A program made the translations under genes and the position numbers. Positions 23,846 to 31,322 of a DNA stretch of 37,561 nt are shown piece after piece. The notes beneath the pieces were generated by a model, which saw only the letters and a list, made by a program, of their open reading frames with translations, was not told the DNA's origin and did no database searches. Source of the DNA: Muribaculaceae bacterium (GTDB taxonomy: Bacteria > Bacteroidota > Bacteroidia > Bacteroidales > Muribaculaceae); assembly GCA_029061225.1 (NCBI GenBank), contig JAIDSM010000264.1:1-37561 (forward strand), read 5' to 3'. How positions within the stretch are numbered: the first letter of the stretch is position 1; each line of letters starts with the position of its first letter.

Positions 23846-25258
23846 TTAGAAGTGGGATGTGCCGTCGAAACAGTGGGTGCACACCTGGTCTTTGGGCAGC
23901 CCTATGGCTTCTATCAGATTTTCAAGCGTATTGAATTTCAGGGATGTGAGTCCATATCGCTCACGCATCTTCTCCACGAGCTTGCAGTAGCGGCAGCTGC
24001 CGGTCTTTGCATACTCATCGAGATGCGCGTTGGGGTCTCCTTCGAGTTCCTCGATAATGCGGCGCGTAAGCAGCTCCATCTCTGATTTAGATGACGTGAA
24101 GTTGAGGTAACGGCATCCGTAGATGAGGGGCGGACAGGCGATACGCATGTGCACTTCCTTCGCTCCGCAGTCGAACAGGACTTTCACGTTGTCGTTGAGC
24201 TGTGTTCCGCGAACGATGGAGTCGTCGCAGAAGAGTGCGCGTTTGCCCTTAAGCATGGCCTCGTTTGGCACGAGTTTCATTTTAGCGATGAAAGAGCGCA
24301 TCGACTGGTCGGAGGGGGTGAAGCTTCGTGGCCAAGTCGGGGTGTATTTCGAGATGCATCGCTGATAGGGAGTTCCATGTCCGGCGGCATAGCCGAGGGC
24401 CATTCCAACGCCTGAGTCAGGGATTCCGGCCACGCAATCGATCTCTGTCTCTGTATCCTGTTGGCCCAGCGCATAACCGGATTTGAACCGCACCTCCTCT
24501 ACATTACGGTTTTCATAAGTGGAGGTAGGAAAACCATAGTAGACCCACATGAAGGCGCAGATCTGCATTTCCTTATTGGGCTGGCGAAGCTGGCGGATAC
24601 CGTCCGGTTTGAGCTCTACTATCTCACCGGGGCCTACATCGCGGAGCAGTTTATAGTCAAGGTTGGGGAAGGATGTGGATTCGCTGCTTACAGCATATCC
24701 GTCTTCTTTCTCTCCGATGACGATAGATGTCCTGCCGAGTTTATCGCGACCTACGATCACTGAGTCTTCAGTGAGGATGAGCATGGAGCAGGAACCTTTT
24801 ACTTTATTATATACGTTTTCGATTCCTTCCACGAATGTCTTGCCCTGATTTATGAGCAGTGCGATGAGCTCCGTGGGATTTGTCACTCCCGAGCTTAATT
24901 CCGCGAAGTGAGCTCCGCTGTCGAGGAGTTCCTTTTCAAGCTCGTCGAGATTGTCGATCTTTGCGACCGTAACAATGGCGTAACGACCCAGATGCGAGTT
25001 GATGGTTATTGGTTGCGGGTCGGTGTCGCTGATAACTCCGATGCCCATGTTGCCCTTGTATTTGTGCAACTCCGATTCGAACTTGGTTCGGAAATATGAG
25101 CTTTCGAGTGAGTGGATGGATCTGCAGAAGCGTTTCTCTTCCGGATCATAAGTCACCATACCGCCGCGGCGTGTGCCGAGATGTGAGTTGTAGTCAACGC
25201 CGTAGAAAATGTCGTTGACACACTTGCGTTTTAAGGCTGCGCCAAAAAAACCTCCCAT
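23846..25258 (-). CDS. PurF-like phosphoribosyltransferase lacking the glutaminase nucleophile
   Basis: The 470-residue protein has the two-domain layout of glutamine PRPP amidotransferase. The C-terminal phosphoribosyltransferase part is intact, with the PRPP loop 'ALFCDDSIVRGTQ' (341-353) and 'GIPDSGVGMALGYA' (278-291). Cys234, Cys382, Cys460 and Cys463 ('CTHC') correspond by position to the iron-sulfur ligands of B. subtilis PurF. The N-terminus reads 'MGGFFG' where PurF has Met-Cys-Gly, so the catalytic Cys is absent, and the HNGN glutamine-site motif is replaced by 'AKIDN' near 99-103. The glutaminase half is therefore probably inactive. It may use free ammonia or have another role. A canonical PurF is presumably elsewhere in the genome. 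It is a single gene with its own terminator. Confidence 0.85.
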   Translation of the reverse strand: MGGFFGAALKRKCVNDIFYGVDYNSHLGTRRGGMVTYDPEEKRFCRSIHSLESSYFRTKFESELHKYKGNMGIGVISDTDPQPITINSHLGRYAIVTVAKIDNLDELEKELLDSGAHFAELSSGVTNPTELIALLINQGKTFVEGIENVYNKVKGSCSMLILTEDSVIVGRDKLGRTSIVIGEKEDGYAVSSESTSFPNLDYKLLRDVGPGEIVELKPDGIRQLRQPNKEMQICAFMWVYYGFPTSTYENRNVEEVRFKSGYALGQQDTETEIDCVAGIPDSGVGMALGYAAGHGTPYQRCISKYTPTWPRSFTPSDQSMRSFIAKMKLVPNEAMLKGKRALFCDDSIVRGTQLNDNVKVLFDCGAKEVHMRIACPPLIYGCRYLNFTSSKSEMELLTRRIIEELEGDPNAHLDEYAKTGSCRYCKLVEKMRERYGLTSLKFNTLENLIEAIGLPKDQVCTHCFDGTSHF

Positions 25259-25303
25259 AAGATTGTCAAGTTTAGCTTATTACCTGTATTTAGCCGACCC
25301 CTT

Positions 25304-25330
25304 CGGAAAGAGTGAAGACTCTTTACTCCG
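25304..25330 (-). other. Stem-loop in the PurF-like 5' leader
   Basis: AAAGAGT and ACTCTTT, extended by CGG/CCG, form a hairpin with a GAAG loop (CTTC on the transcribed strand) between the predicted start site and the ATG at 25258. It could affect translation or simply stabilise the leader. Confidence 0.4.
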
Positions 25331-25341
25331 GAATCACGATG

Positions 25342-25349
25342 CAAAATTA
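25342..25349 (-). promoter_or_regulatory. Possible -7 box of the PurF-like gene
   Basis: On the minus strand this reads TAATTTTG, matching TAnnTTTG, and predicts a leader of roughly 80 nt. The -33 element is not clear. Confidence 0.5.
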
Positions 25350-25515
25350 ATAAAAAGTCGGGAAAAATCTAATGTCACTGCGAAAAAAAATTTTTTAAAC
25401 TTATTGATGAAGTAAGAATATCAACAATTACGGGTGTGGCAGCTTGCTAAGAGAATCGAAAATATATACATATGTTGATAAATCGTATTCCAAAAGGAAA
25501 TTTTTGTCCTGTTGT

Positions 25516-25546
25516 TTTGACATTTCGTGATTTCTTAGTAATTTCG
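25516..25546 (+). promoter_or_regulatory. Possible promoter of the candidate RNA
   Basis: TTTG (25516-25519) and TAATTTCG (25539-25546) are 19 nt apart; the -7 box has one mismatch. Transcription would begin near 25553, just ahead of the structured segment. Confidence 0.4.
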
Positions 25547-25552
25547 GACTTT

Positions 25553-25740
25553 TAGCAACTTTAGATGTTGTATTTAGTTCGGCATCGGAAGCGGAGATGA
25601 GACGCCTTTAAATATAACGTCAGTACCGCTCTCTTACAGAGCATTTAAAGTTAGAACACCAACGCTGACGTAATGGCCGCTCAGACCATTGTCAGCACGG
25701 GTATATTTGAATCAGCAGTCGAGACTGTCAAGGTCAGCAG
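25553..25740 (+). ncRNA. Candidate structured RNA with pseudoknot and alternative pairing
   Basis: No convincing ORF covers this stretch. CTTTAAAT (25606-25613) pairs with ATTTAAAG (25643-25650), enclosing a GCTCT/AGAGC hairpin (25628-25642). ACGTCAG (25617-25623) can pair with CTGACGT (25665-25671) across the first stem, forming an H-type pseudoknot. CTGAC can instead join a hairpin GCTGAC-gt-AATGG (25664-25676) with CCATT-GTCAGC (25686-25696). The two pairings exclude each other, as in a regulatory switch. I recognise no known RNA family. It could be a small RNA, the leader of a lost gene, or chance complementarity. A 24-codon ORF starting at 25673 lies inside it and I do not call it a gene. 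Confidence 0.35.
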
Positions 25741-25939
25741 GTAAAAAGGAAGAAAATCATTAGACCGAAAGCCCTGTGCTTCGATTATTTGATTTTGAAG
25801 GACCCTTTTGGTATTGACCTTGAAACGGAAGTTACAAATGATGAAACAGTAGTTTGGAGTTGGATAAGGTTATTAAAGCCGGAATAAACATTACAAATAC
25901 CTCAAAAAAGTTAATCCAACACATTTTTTTGCCTGAATA

Positions 25940-25971
25940 TTTGTTTGGGAGGAATAAAAGTATTAACTTTG
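25940..25971 (+). promoter_or_regulatory. Promoter of the Abi-family gene
   Basis: TTTG (25940-25943) is followed after 20 nt by TAACTTTG (25964-25971), an exact consensus match. It lies downstream of the ATG at 25854, so that start cannot be the one used from this promoter; the ATG at 26040 fits. Confidence 0.75.
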
Positions 25972-26039
25972 TACCCATAGAACCTACCGCGCCTCTCAAC
26001 GATGCGAAACTGGTAGGTCATTTTTTTATAGAACCACAC

Positions 26040-26942
26040 ATGAAGAGTCAATACGACAAGAAGCCGATTCCAGTTAGCGAGCAAATAAATCTTCTTGAAA
26101 GCAAGGGAATGGAATTTTATGACCGTACCTTTGCTTCGCATATACTCTCGATTATCGGTTATTACCGCTTTAGCGGATATGCCTATCCCTTCAGAAATGA
26201 AAGTGATAATAGCGGATTTGTCGACGATACTTCTTTCGAGAAGGTTTATTCGATATATGAATTCGACCGTTCTCTGAAGTCTCTGCTCTTCTCATATTTA
26301 GGACGCATAGAGATCGCTTTCAGGACTCTAATCATCGACAAGTTCAGTGTGGGAACTGGAACGGCACTTTGGTATGCTGATTTAGGGAATTTCATCAACA
26401 AAGGAGAATGTGAGGAATTTCTTGCCAATCTGCAATATGATATGGCAGTTACAAGAGAAGACTTCATTAAGCATTTCATGGATACCTATAGTGATGAGTT
26501 CCCTCCTGCATGGATTGCGTTGCAAATAGTTTCTTTCGGTGCACTTATCAAACAGTTTCGGAACTTCAACAATAGGGATTTGCAGTTTCAAGTAGCAAGA
26601 TATTTCGGCTGTGACAGTGTAGATAGGTTTATATCGTGGATGAATACCTTGGTTTATCTGCGGAATATTTGCAGTCACCATGCAAGACTATGGAATCGAC
26701 CTTTAAAGAAGCGCCCCGAAGCCTATAATTTCGGAATGAGACATAAGCGTTGGAGCCAACAGGATCTTGCTAAGTTATATTATAGCGAATGTGTCATTGG
26801 CTCACTTTTAAAAAGTATATTGCCAGGAAATACATTTAAGCAGCAGCTTGTCAGTCTCTTCAACGCTTATCCATATGTAAATTCTACAAAATCAAAATTC
26901 TTAGGTTTTCCGAAAGATTGGCAGACAGAGTTCGCTTGGTAA
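26040..26942 (+). CDS. Abi-family (Abi_2, AbiD/F-like) HEPN protein, probable phage-defence abortive-infection factor
   Basis: I choose the ATG at 26040 ('MKSQYDKKPIPVSEQINLL') over the one at 25854 because the consensus promoter lies between them and the family usually begins with this segment. The 300-residue protein shows the Abi_2 pattern: 'EQINLLESKGM', 'IIGYYRFSGYAYPF' (about 38-51), 'YEFDRSLKSLLFSYLGRIEIAFR' (73-95) and 'FPPAWIALQIVSFGALIKQF'. It ends with the HEPN RxxxxH motif Arg208-Asn-Ile-Cys-Ser-His213, followed by 'ARLWNRP'. HEPN domains of this type are typically ribonucleases that stop growth on phage infection. No antitoxin or second gene is adjacent; the candidate RNA upstream could be a partner, but that is speculation. 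It is isolated among metabolic genes, as an acquired defence gene often is. Confidence 0.88.
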   Translation: MKSQYDKKPIPVSEQINLLESKGMEFYDRTFASHILSIIGYYRFSGYAYPFRNESDNSGFVDDTSFEKVYSIYEFDRSLKSLLFSYLGRIEIAFRTLIIDKFSVGTGTALWYADLGNFINKGECEEFLANLQYDMAVTREDFIKHFMDTYSDEFPPAWIALQIVSFGALIKQFRNFNNRDLQFQVARYFGCDSVDRFISWMNTLVYLRNICSHHARLWNRPLKKRPEAYNFGMRHKRWSQQDLAKLYYSECVIGSLLKSILPGNTFKQQLVSLFNAYPYVNSTKSKFLGFPKDWQTEFAW

Positions 26943-27072
26943 TTTTTCAGGCGTATATTCTTTCTGATGAAGAGGTAAAGAGCGCTTCTTAAGGTATAGT
27001 TAATATATCAGACTTGCAGAAAATGTATTGATCTTTTTTTATAAAAAATTCGGTTGTTATCGAAAATATTTA

Positions 27073-27080
27073 TAACTTTG
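27073..27080 (+). promoter_or_regulatory. -7 box of the GH10 xylanase gene
   Basis: TAACTTTG matches TAnnTTTG, with a TTG about 16 nt upstream (27054-27056). It predicts a short leader of about 25-30 nt before the ATG at 27113. Confidence 0.65.
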
Positions 27081-27112
27081 CAGAAGCAAAAGATTTTTCA
27101 ACTCTAACAACC

Positions 27113-29464
27113 ATGAAGAAGACCGTAATAACGACAATGACTGTCTTTTCGGTTCTCTTATCGTCGGCACAGTCCTTGAAGAACTATGAGCAGGGTAATC
27201 CCAATAATTCTGCCTACGACTATCTCAAAGACTTCGCGGCGCTGAAGAGCTATATCGATTACGACAAGTATCCTAATTTCAAGCTTGGCATAGGCACCAC
27301 CGTAGACCAGTATCTGAGCAATTCCACTGTTGCCGGCATGACCAACGACAACTTTACCGAGACTGTGGCAGGCAACGCTATGAAAATGTCGAGCTGCGTC
27401 AACAACAGTGGCGGCATGGATTTCACACGAGTCAGAAACTATGTGAATGCAGCCTCCGAAGCCGGCATCAACGTCTATGGCCATACTCTTGCCTGGCATT
27501 CTCAGCAACCCAACGGATGGCTTAGAGGATTGATAAAAGATAAACCGGCGATTCCTTTCGAGAATCCTGACACCATAGTATATGTTGTGATTGGTTCGAA
27601 GGATTTCCGTAGTCAGCAGAATGTAGGATGGACCGCAGATAAATCTCAATACGGTTTCTCCCTCAACTTCTCCTCAGCCGACGGCCTCAACATACACACG
27701 ACAAAGAAGAACAATTCATGGGAAGTGCAGTTTATAGGTTTCGACAACATCCCGACCGAGGCTGGCAAGACTTACAAGTTCACTTACGAGATAAGAGGTT
27801 CGAAGGCCGGAATAATGCATTCGAAGCTCGGAGACTGGGGAAGTGGCAGCAATACTGATTTTCCGTTCTCAACGGAATGGCAGGAAGTTGAGGTGACGTA
27901 TACCAGTCCCATCAATAATCCGTTCCTGCTTTTCCAATGCGGTGACTTTATCGGAGACATATATATCCGCAACATCAAGGTGGAAGATAAGATCGGAGCG
28001 ATGAAGATCGATGAGAAACGCCGCTATCTAAAGGTGGAAGCCACCGCAAGAAAATCTGAGACTTGGGACAATCAGTTCTGGATCGTCCCCTCGTCATCGT
28101 ATGCATCCGGTCAGAGTTATGTTTTTAAGGCTGATGTCCGCGCCGACAAGCCTGCCAAGGCTTCAACGCAGCTTCACAACGATCCCGGCAGCTATGTGGA
28201 CTGGAACGCCTTTGGCGACATTAACTTTTCTACCGACTGGAAGACTATAGAGATTTCCGGAAGATTCGCAAACGGAGGAAAGTCAATAGCTTTCAATCTC
28301 AGCGAACTTGCCGATGCGAATACTTATTATTTCGACAATGTAAGCCTCAAGATTGGAGGTGTGGAGAAAATCGTCAATGGCAGCATCGAAGGAGATGATC
28401 TCTCTTCATTCAGGATGAAGAAGAATTCCGGAGGTGTCAATGCTCCTGCGATCGAAAGCAGTGATTTCTCTCTTAAGATTCCGCAGAGCACTCCGCTTAC
28501 GAAGGCTGAGAAGCTTGAGGTCTTGAGTGGAGCTATGGAAAAGTGGATCAAGGGAATGATGAACGCCTGCGGCGGCAAGGTGAAGGCATGGGATGTAGTG
28601 AACGAGGCTATATCGGGCGGAGGCAACGACGGCCAGGGCAACTACACGCTGCAGCACTCGGAAGGCTTCAACGGCGATGCCACCTGGGATGTGGGTGGCG
28701 ACGCATTCTTCTGGCAGGACCACATGGGTGATCTCGAATACGTGCGCACCGCCATACGCTATGCTCGCCAGTACGGGCCTGAAGACATAAAGCTCTTCAT
28801 CAACGATTACAACCTCGAGAGCGACTGGGACGGCAACAAGAAACTGAAATCCCTTATCAACTGGATCGCCAAGTGGGAAGCTGACGGCGTCACTTTCGTC
28901 GACGGCATAGGAACGCAGATGCACATCTCTTATTATGAGAACACCGGAACTCAGAACAGTAAGAAGAACGCGATCACAAATATGTTCAGGCTGATGGCAG
29001 CGTCCGGAAAACTCGTGCGTGTTAGTGAGTTCGACATGGGTTATGTAAATGCCAGCGGCAGGGACGTTCCTACGGGAGAGATGACGGAGCAGCAGCATAA
29101 GAACATGGCCGACTACTATGAGTGGATAATCAAGGAGTATTTCCGTCTCATTCCTCCTGAACAGCAATGGGGTATATGCTTCTGGTGCCCGACCGACTCT
29201 CCGGCCAACAGCGGCTGGCGTGCGAATACCCCGGTCGGAATATGGACAAACGGCACATTCTACCGCAAGCATGCCTATGCAGGTGTTGTAAGAGGTCTTG
29301 GTGGCGTAATATACAGTGGAGTTGACGAGATTTCGTCCGAACCCGATACACGAGTCAAGGGTATCTATGACCTAAATGGTTTCCGCTATCCGGAGAGCGT
29401 CAGCTTCTCCGATCTTCCTGTCGGACTCTACATCATCGACGGCAAGGTGGTGAAAAAGAAATAA
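27113..29464 (+). CDS. GH10 endo-beta-1,4-xylanase with inserted carbohydrate-binding modules
   Basis: The 783-residue protein has a signal peptide (about 1-19, 'VFSVLLSSAQ'). The GH10 barrel starts with 'LGIGTTVDQY' and 'VYGHTLAWHSQQP' (121-133). It is then interrupted by roughly 300 residues (about 150-450) that look like two beta-sandwich CBM4/22-type modules, and resumes with 'KAWDVVNEAI' (Glu498, acid/base) and 'VRVSEFDMGY' (Glu639, nucleophile). The insertion inside the catalytic domain is a known Bacteroidota xylanase design. The C-terminus, with 'GIYDLNGFRYPESV' and 'LPVGLYIIDGKVVKKK', resembles a type IX secretion or surface-anchoring tail. It would make xylo-oligosaccharides for the GH67/XylAB block on the opposite strand. 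Confidence 0.93.
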   Translation: MKKTVITTMTVFSVLLSSAQSLKNYEQGNPNNSAYDYLKDFAALKSYIDYDKYPNFKLGIGTTVDQYLSNSTVAGMTNDNFTETVAGNAMKMSSCVNNSGGMDFTRVRNYVNAASEAGINVYGHTLAWHSQQPNGWLRGLIKDKPAIPFENPDTIVYVVIGSKDFRSQQNVGWTADKSQYGFSLNFSSADGLNIHTTKKNNSWEVQFIGFDNIPTEAGKTYKFTYEIRGSKAGIMHSKLGDWGSGSNTDFPFSTEWQEVEVTYTSPINNPFLLFQCGDFIGDIYIRNIKVEDKIGAMKIDEKRRYLKVEATARKSETWDNQFWIVPSSSYASGQSYVFKADVRADKPAKASTQLHNDPGSYVDWNAFGDINFSTDWKTIEISGRFANGGKSIAFNLSELADANTYYFDNVSLKIGGVEKIVNGSIEGDDLSSFRMKKNSGGVNAPAIESSDFSLKIPQSTPLTKAEKLEVLSGAMEKWIKGMMNACGGKVKAWDVVNEAISGGGNDGQGNYTLQHSEGFNGDATWDVGGDAFFWQDHMGDLEYVRTAIRYARQYGPEDIKLFINDYNLESDWDGNKKLKSLINWIAKWEADGVTFVDGIGTQMHISYYENTGTQNSKKNAITNMFRLMAASGKLVRVSEFDMGYVNASGRDVPTGEMTEQQHKNMADYYEWIIKEYFRLIPPEQQWGICFWCPTDSPANSGWRANTPVGIWTNGTFYRKHAYAGVVRGLGGVIYSGVDEISSEPDTRVKGIYDLNGFRYPESVSFSDLPVGLYIIDGKVVKKK

Positions 29465-29467
29465 TCT

Positions 29468-29535
29468 TCCAATGCATAATGCATAATTAGCTGCGCTCAA
29501 GCTAAAGCAAGTCATAATGCAAAATGCATAATTAC
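29468..29535. repeat. CATAATGCATAATT-type repeat and second copy of the dispersed 16-bp element
   Basis: Degenerate ATGCATAAT words flank CAAGCTAAAGCAAGTC at 29498-29513, the same 16 bases as at 4602-4617. The segment lies between the GH10 stop and its terminator. Confidence 0.75.
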
Positions 29536-29577
29536 ATATTTCAAGAGGTATCTGATAGTATTCAAATATGACAATTA

Positions 29578-29617
29578 AGAAGGGCCCCTCAACGCGAGGG
29601 ACCCTTCTGATTTTTTT
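29578..29617 (+). terminator. Rho-independent terminator of the GH10 gene
   Basis: AGAAGGG (29578-29584) pairs with CCCTTCT (29602-29608) and CCCTC (29586-29590) with GAGGG (29596-29600), with one internal mismatch and an AACGC loop. Seven T follow at 29611-29617. Confidence 0.92.
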
Positions 29618-29654
29618 GATCGATGATAGTTGACAATAGTCAATATCAAGAATC

Positions 29655-31301
29655 TCAGTAGCGGTAAAGCTTCACGTGGAGTGCTTTGTAGTCGTCCACT
29701 CCGATGCGCACGTGGCGTCCTTGATGTGTCTCGTCGCCGTTTAACCGGCGAATTACCCTGAAAGAACCGTCAGGATTGATATCCACTTCATCACAGCTCA
29801 GAATGCCGATACGTTGACGGCCCTTCCATTCCGAGGATTTTCCTTCTTCTCCTGACAGCAAGAATCCGTCTTCACCGAGCTTCTTTTCATCAGCGTTTTC
29901 ATCCAGACTTTCCCACTTCACCACTATTCCGGTGCCGGCAATCAGATATTCGTCTTTGTCGAGTTTGATTACCATACCTCCGCCGTCGGGCCAGCGGCTG
30001 CCGTCTGTAGCCCGGCTGTCCCATGGAAGTGTGAAGAAATGTGAGGCGACAGTCTTCATTCCGTCGATATCCATAATCTTGGACTCCTTGGCATTATCTG
30101 AGTCGAAAAGCAGACCATAGCTCTCATATCTGTCATTGCAGTATGGTTCAAGTTTTTTAAGGAGGGAATAGGCCTCTTTCAGCCGAGCCGCTTCCTGAGG
30201 AGAAGCATTCTCGATAGAAAACGGACTGAAGCCAAGTGCATTATGTTGTCCTATGGCGTAAAAGGCATGTGTGCCGCTGTCTGAGGATCTTCTTATTTCC
30301 GGTATGAACAACGGGTTTCCAGGAAAATCATATTGCAAGAACCAAGGTGCGAATGGAGGATCGTAGAGGTCGGGAGATATGAAGTCGATAGAAGGAGCTC
30401 CCTTTTTCCATATACCGCCAAGTCTGGCGATCGGTCCGGCAGAGGGATATTGCCCCGGTCGGCGTCCCCGGCTGTCGAGAGCCGCATTGACATAAAGAGG
30501 AGTATCCGGAAGCTTCTCTTTAGCAGCTTTTGCGAGATGCTCCACATATCGGGCATAGTTCCATGCCATGAACATCTCATCCGCATAGTCCGGATCAGCA
30601 GCTGTTTCTTTCCACGAAGATCCGGGTTTTACTCCTATCTCTGATGCCAGCTCATTCGGGACTCCTTTGGCGTATTCCTTATCCGCGAGTTTGGAATGGT
30701 CACGCGGTGATTCGAGCATTCCGATTTCGTTCTCAATCTGAATCATGCTCACGGTACCTTCTTGGTCGTATTTTTTCAGATGGTCAAGCATCGCGTTGAA
30801 GGCATTGAGGTCGGCCTGAAGGACATTGTCGCTGAATGAGCTTAGTATCTCAAGCGGTTTCCCTTCTTCCGTTACGGCTCTCGGAAAACGCCTGACATCC
30901 GTCTTTACCCATCCGGGAGCATAGCAGCTCATGGAATTCTTCCAGGCACCAAACCAGAGCAAGACAAGCTTAAGGTCGTTTTCCCTTGCCGTGGATAGGG
31001 CCTCGTCAAGAAGAGAGAAATCGAAATTTCCTTCCGTGGGCTCTGTCAGTTCCCAATAGACAGGCATGAGCACCGTGTTGAGTCCCATATCCTTCAGTCT
31101 AGGGAAAATGGACTGAATGTCTTCTTTGGATGATGCGGAGGAATTTCCGAGTTCTCCGCCAAGAATGAGGTAGTCAGGCACGCGAGGAGAGGATGCATGC
31201 ATGGAATGTGCTCCTAACATCAGGCCAAGTCCCAATAGCGGTATTGTCATCCATGCGCGCGGACGCACGGGCCGTGCGTCCCTACCTTTAAAACCAATCA
31301 T
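29655..31301 (-). CDS. GH35-like beta-galactosidase (DUF5597 type)
   Basis: The 548-residue protein has a TIM-barrel pattern of clan GH-A: 'LKDMGLNTVLMPVYWELTEP' near 69-88, 'QIENEIG' (188-194) with the likely acid/base Glu192, and 'LFIPEIRR' (331-338) with the likely nucleophile Glu335. A beta-rich C-terminal part follows from about 430, as in DUF5597 GH35 proteins. The N-terminus has a basic extension and a hydrophobic stretch 'TIPLLGLGLMLGAHSMHA' that would serve as a signal peptide; Met18 is an alternative start. It begins 21 bp after the GH67 stop and is last in the xylB-xylA-GH67 series. A galactosidase there would suit galactose-capped xylan side chains, though the substrate could be another sugar. 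Confidence 0.85.
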   Translation of the reverse strand: MIGFKGRDARPVRPRAWMTIPLLGLGLMLGAHSMHASSPRVPDYLILGGELGNSSASSKEDIQSIFPRLKDMGLNTVLMPVYWELTEPTEGNFDFSLLDEALSTARENDLKLVLLWFGAWKNSMSCYAPGWVKTDVRRFPRAVTEEGKPLEILSSFSDNVLQADLNAFNAMLDHLKKYDQEGTVSMIQIENEIGMLESPRDHSKLADKEYAKGVPNELASEIGVKPGSSWKETAADPDYADEMFMAWNYARYVEHLAKAAKEKLPDTPLYVNAALDSRGRRPGQYPSAGPIARLGGIWKKGAPSIDFISPDLYDPPFAPWFLQYDFPGNPLFIPEIRRSSDSGTHAFYAIGQHNALGFSPFSIENASPQEAARLKEAYSLLKKLEPYCNDRYESYGLLFDSDNAKESKIMDIDGMKTVASHFFTLPWDSRATDGSRWPDGGGMVIKLDKDEYLIAGTGIVVKWESLDENADEKKLGEDGFLLSGEEGKSSEWKGRQRIGILSCDEVDINPDGSFRVIRRLNGDETHQGRHVRIGVDDYKALHVKLYRY

Positions 31302-31322
31302 TTATCTAAAGTATTTAACCTT

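Larger units (their letters stand above)
25259..26039. other. Long stretch without a convincing gene
   Basis: About 780 bp. From left to right it holds the PurF-like leader and promoter (minus), an A/T-rich spacer, the candidate RNA and its promoter (plus), and the Abi promoter. At 25711-25881 one plus frame is open without an ATG and ends 'VVWSWIRLLKPE', which looks like the degraded tail of a lost gene. I cannot name that gene. Confidence 0.5.

Noticed and set aside
25673..25744. 24-codon open frame (MAAQTIVSTG...) in the candidate RNA
   Set aside because: Too short to support alone, overlaps predicted helices, and I recognise no homologue; kept only as a remark.
25854..26039. Upstream extension of the Abi gene from an ATG at 25854
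   Set aside because: A consensus promoter lies inside it at 25940-25971, and the family's usual N-terminus begins at the ATG at 26040.
28406..29272. 288-codon minus-strand open frame opposite GH10
   Set aside because: Antisense to the half of GH10 with both catalytic residues.
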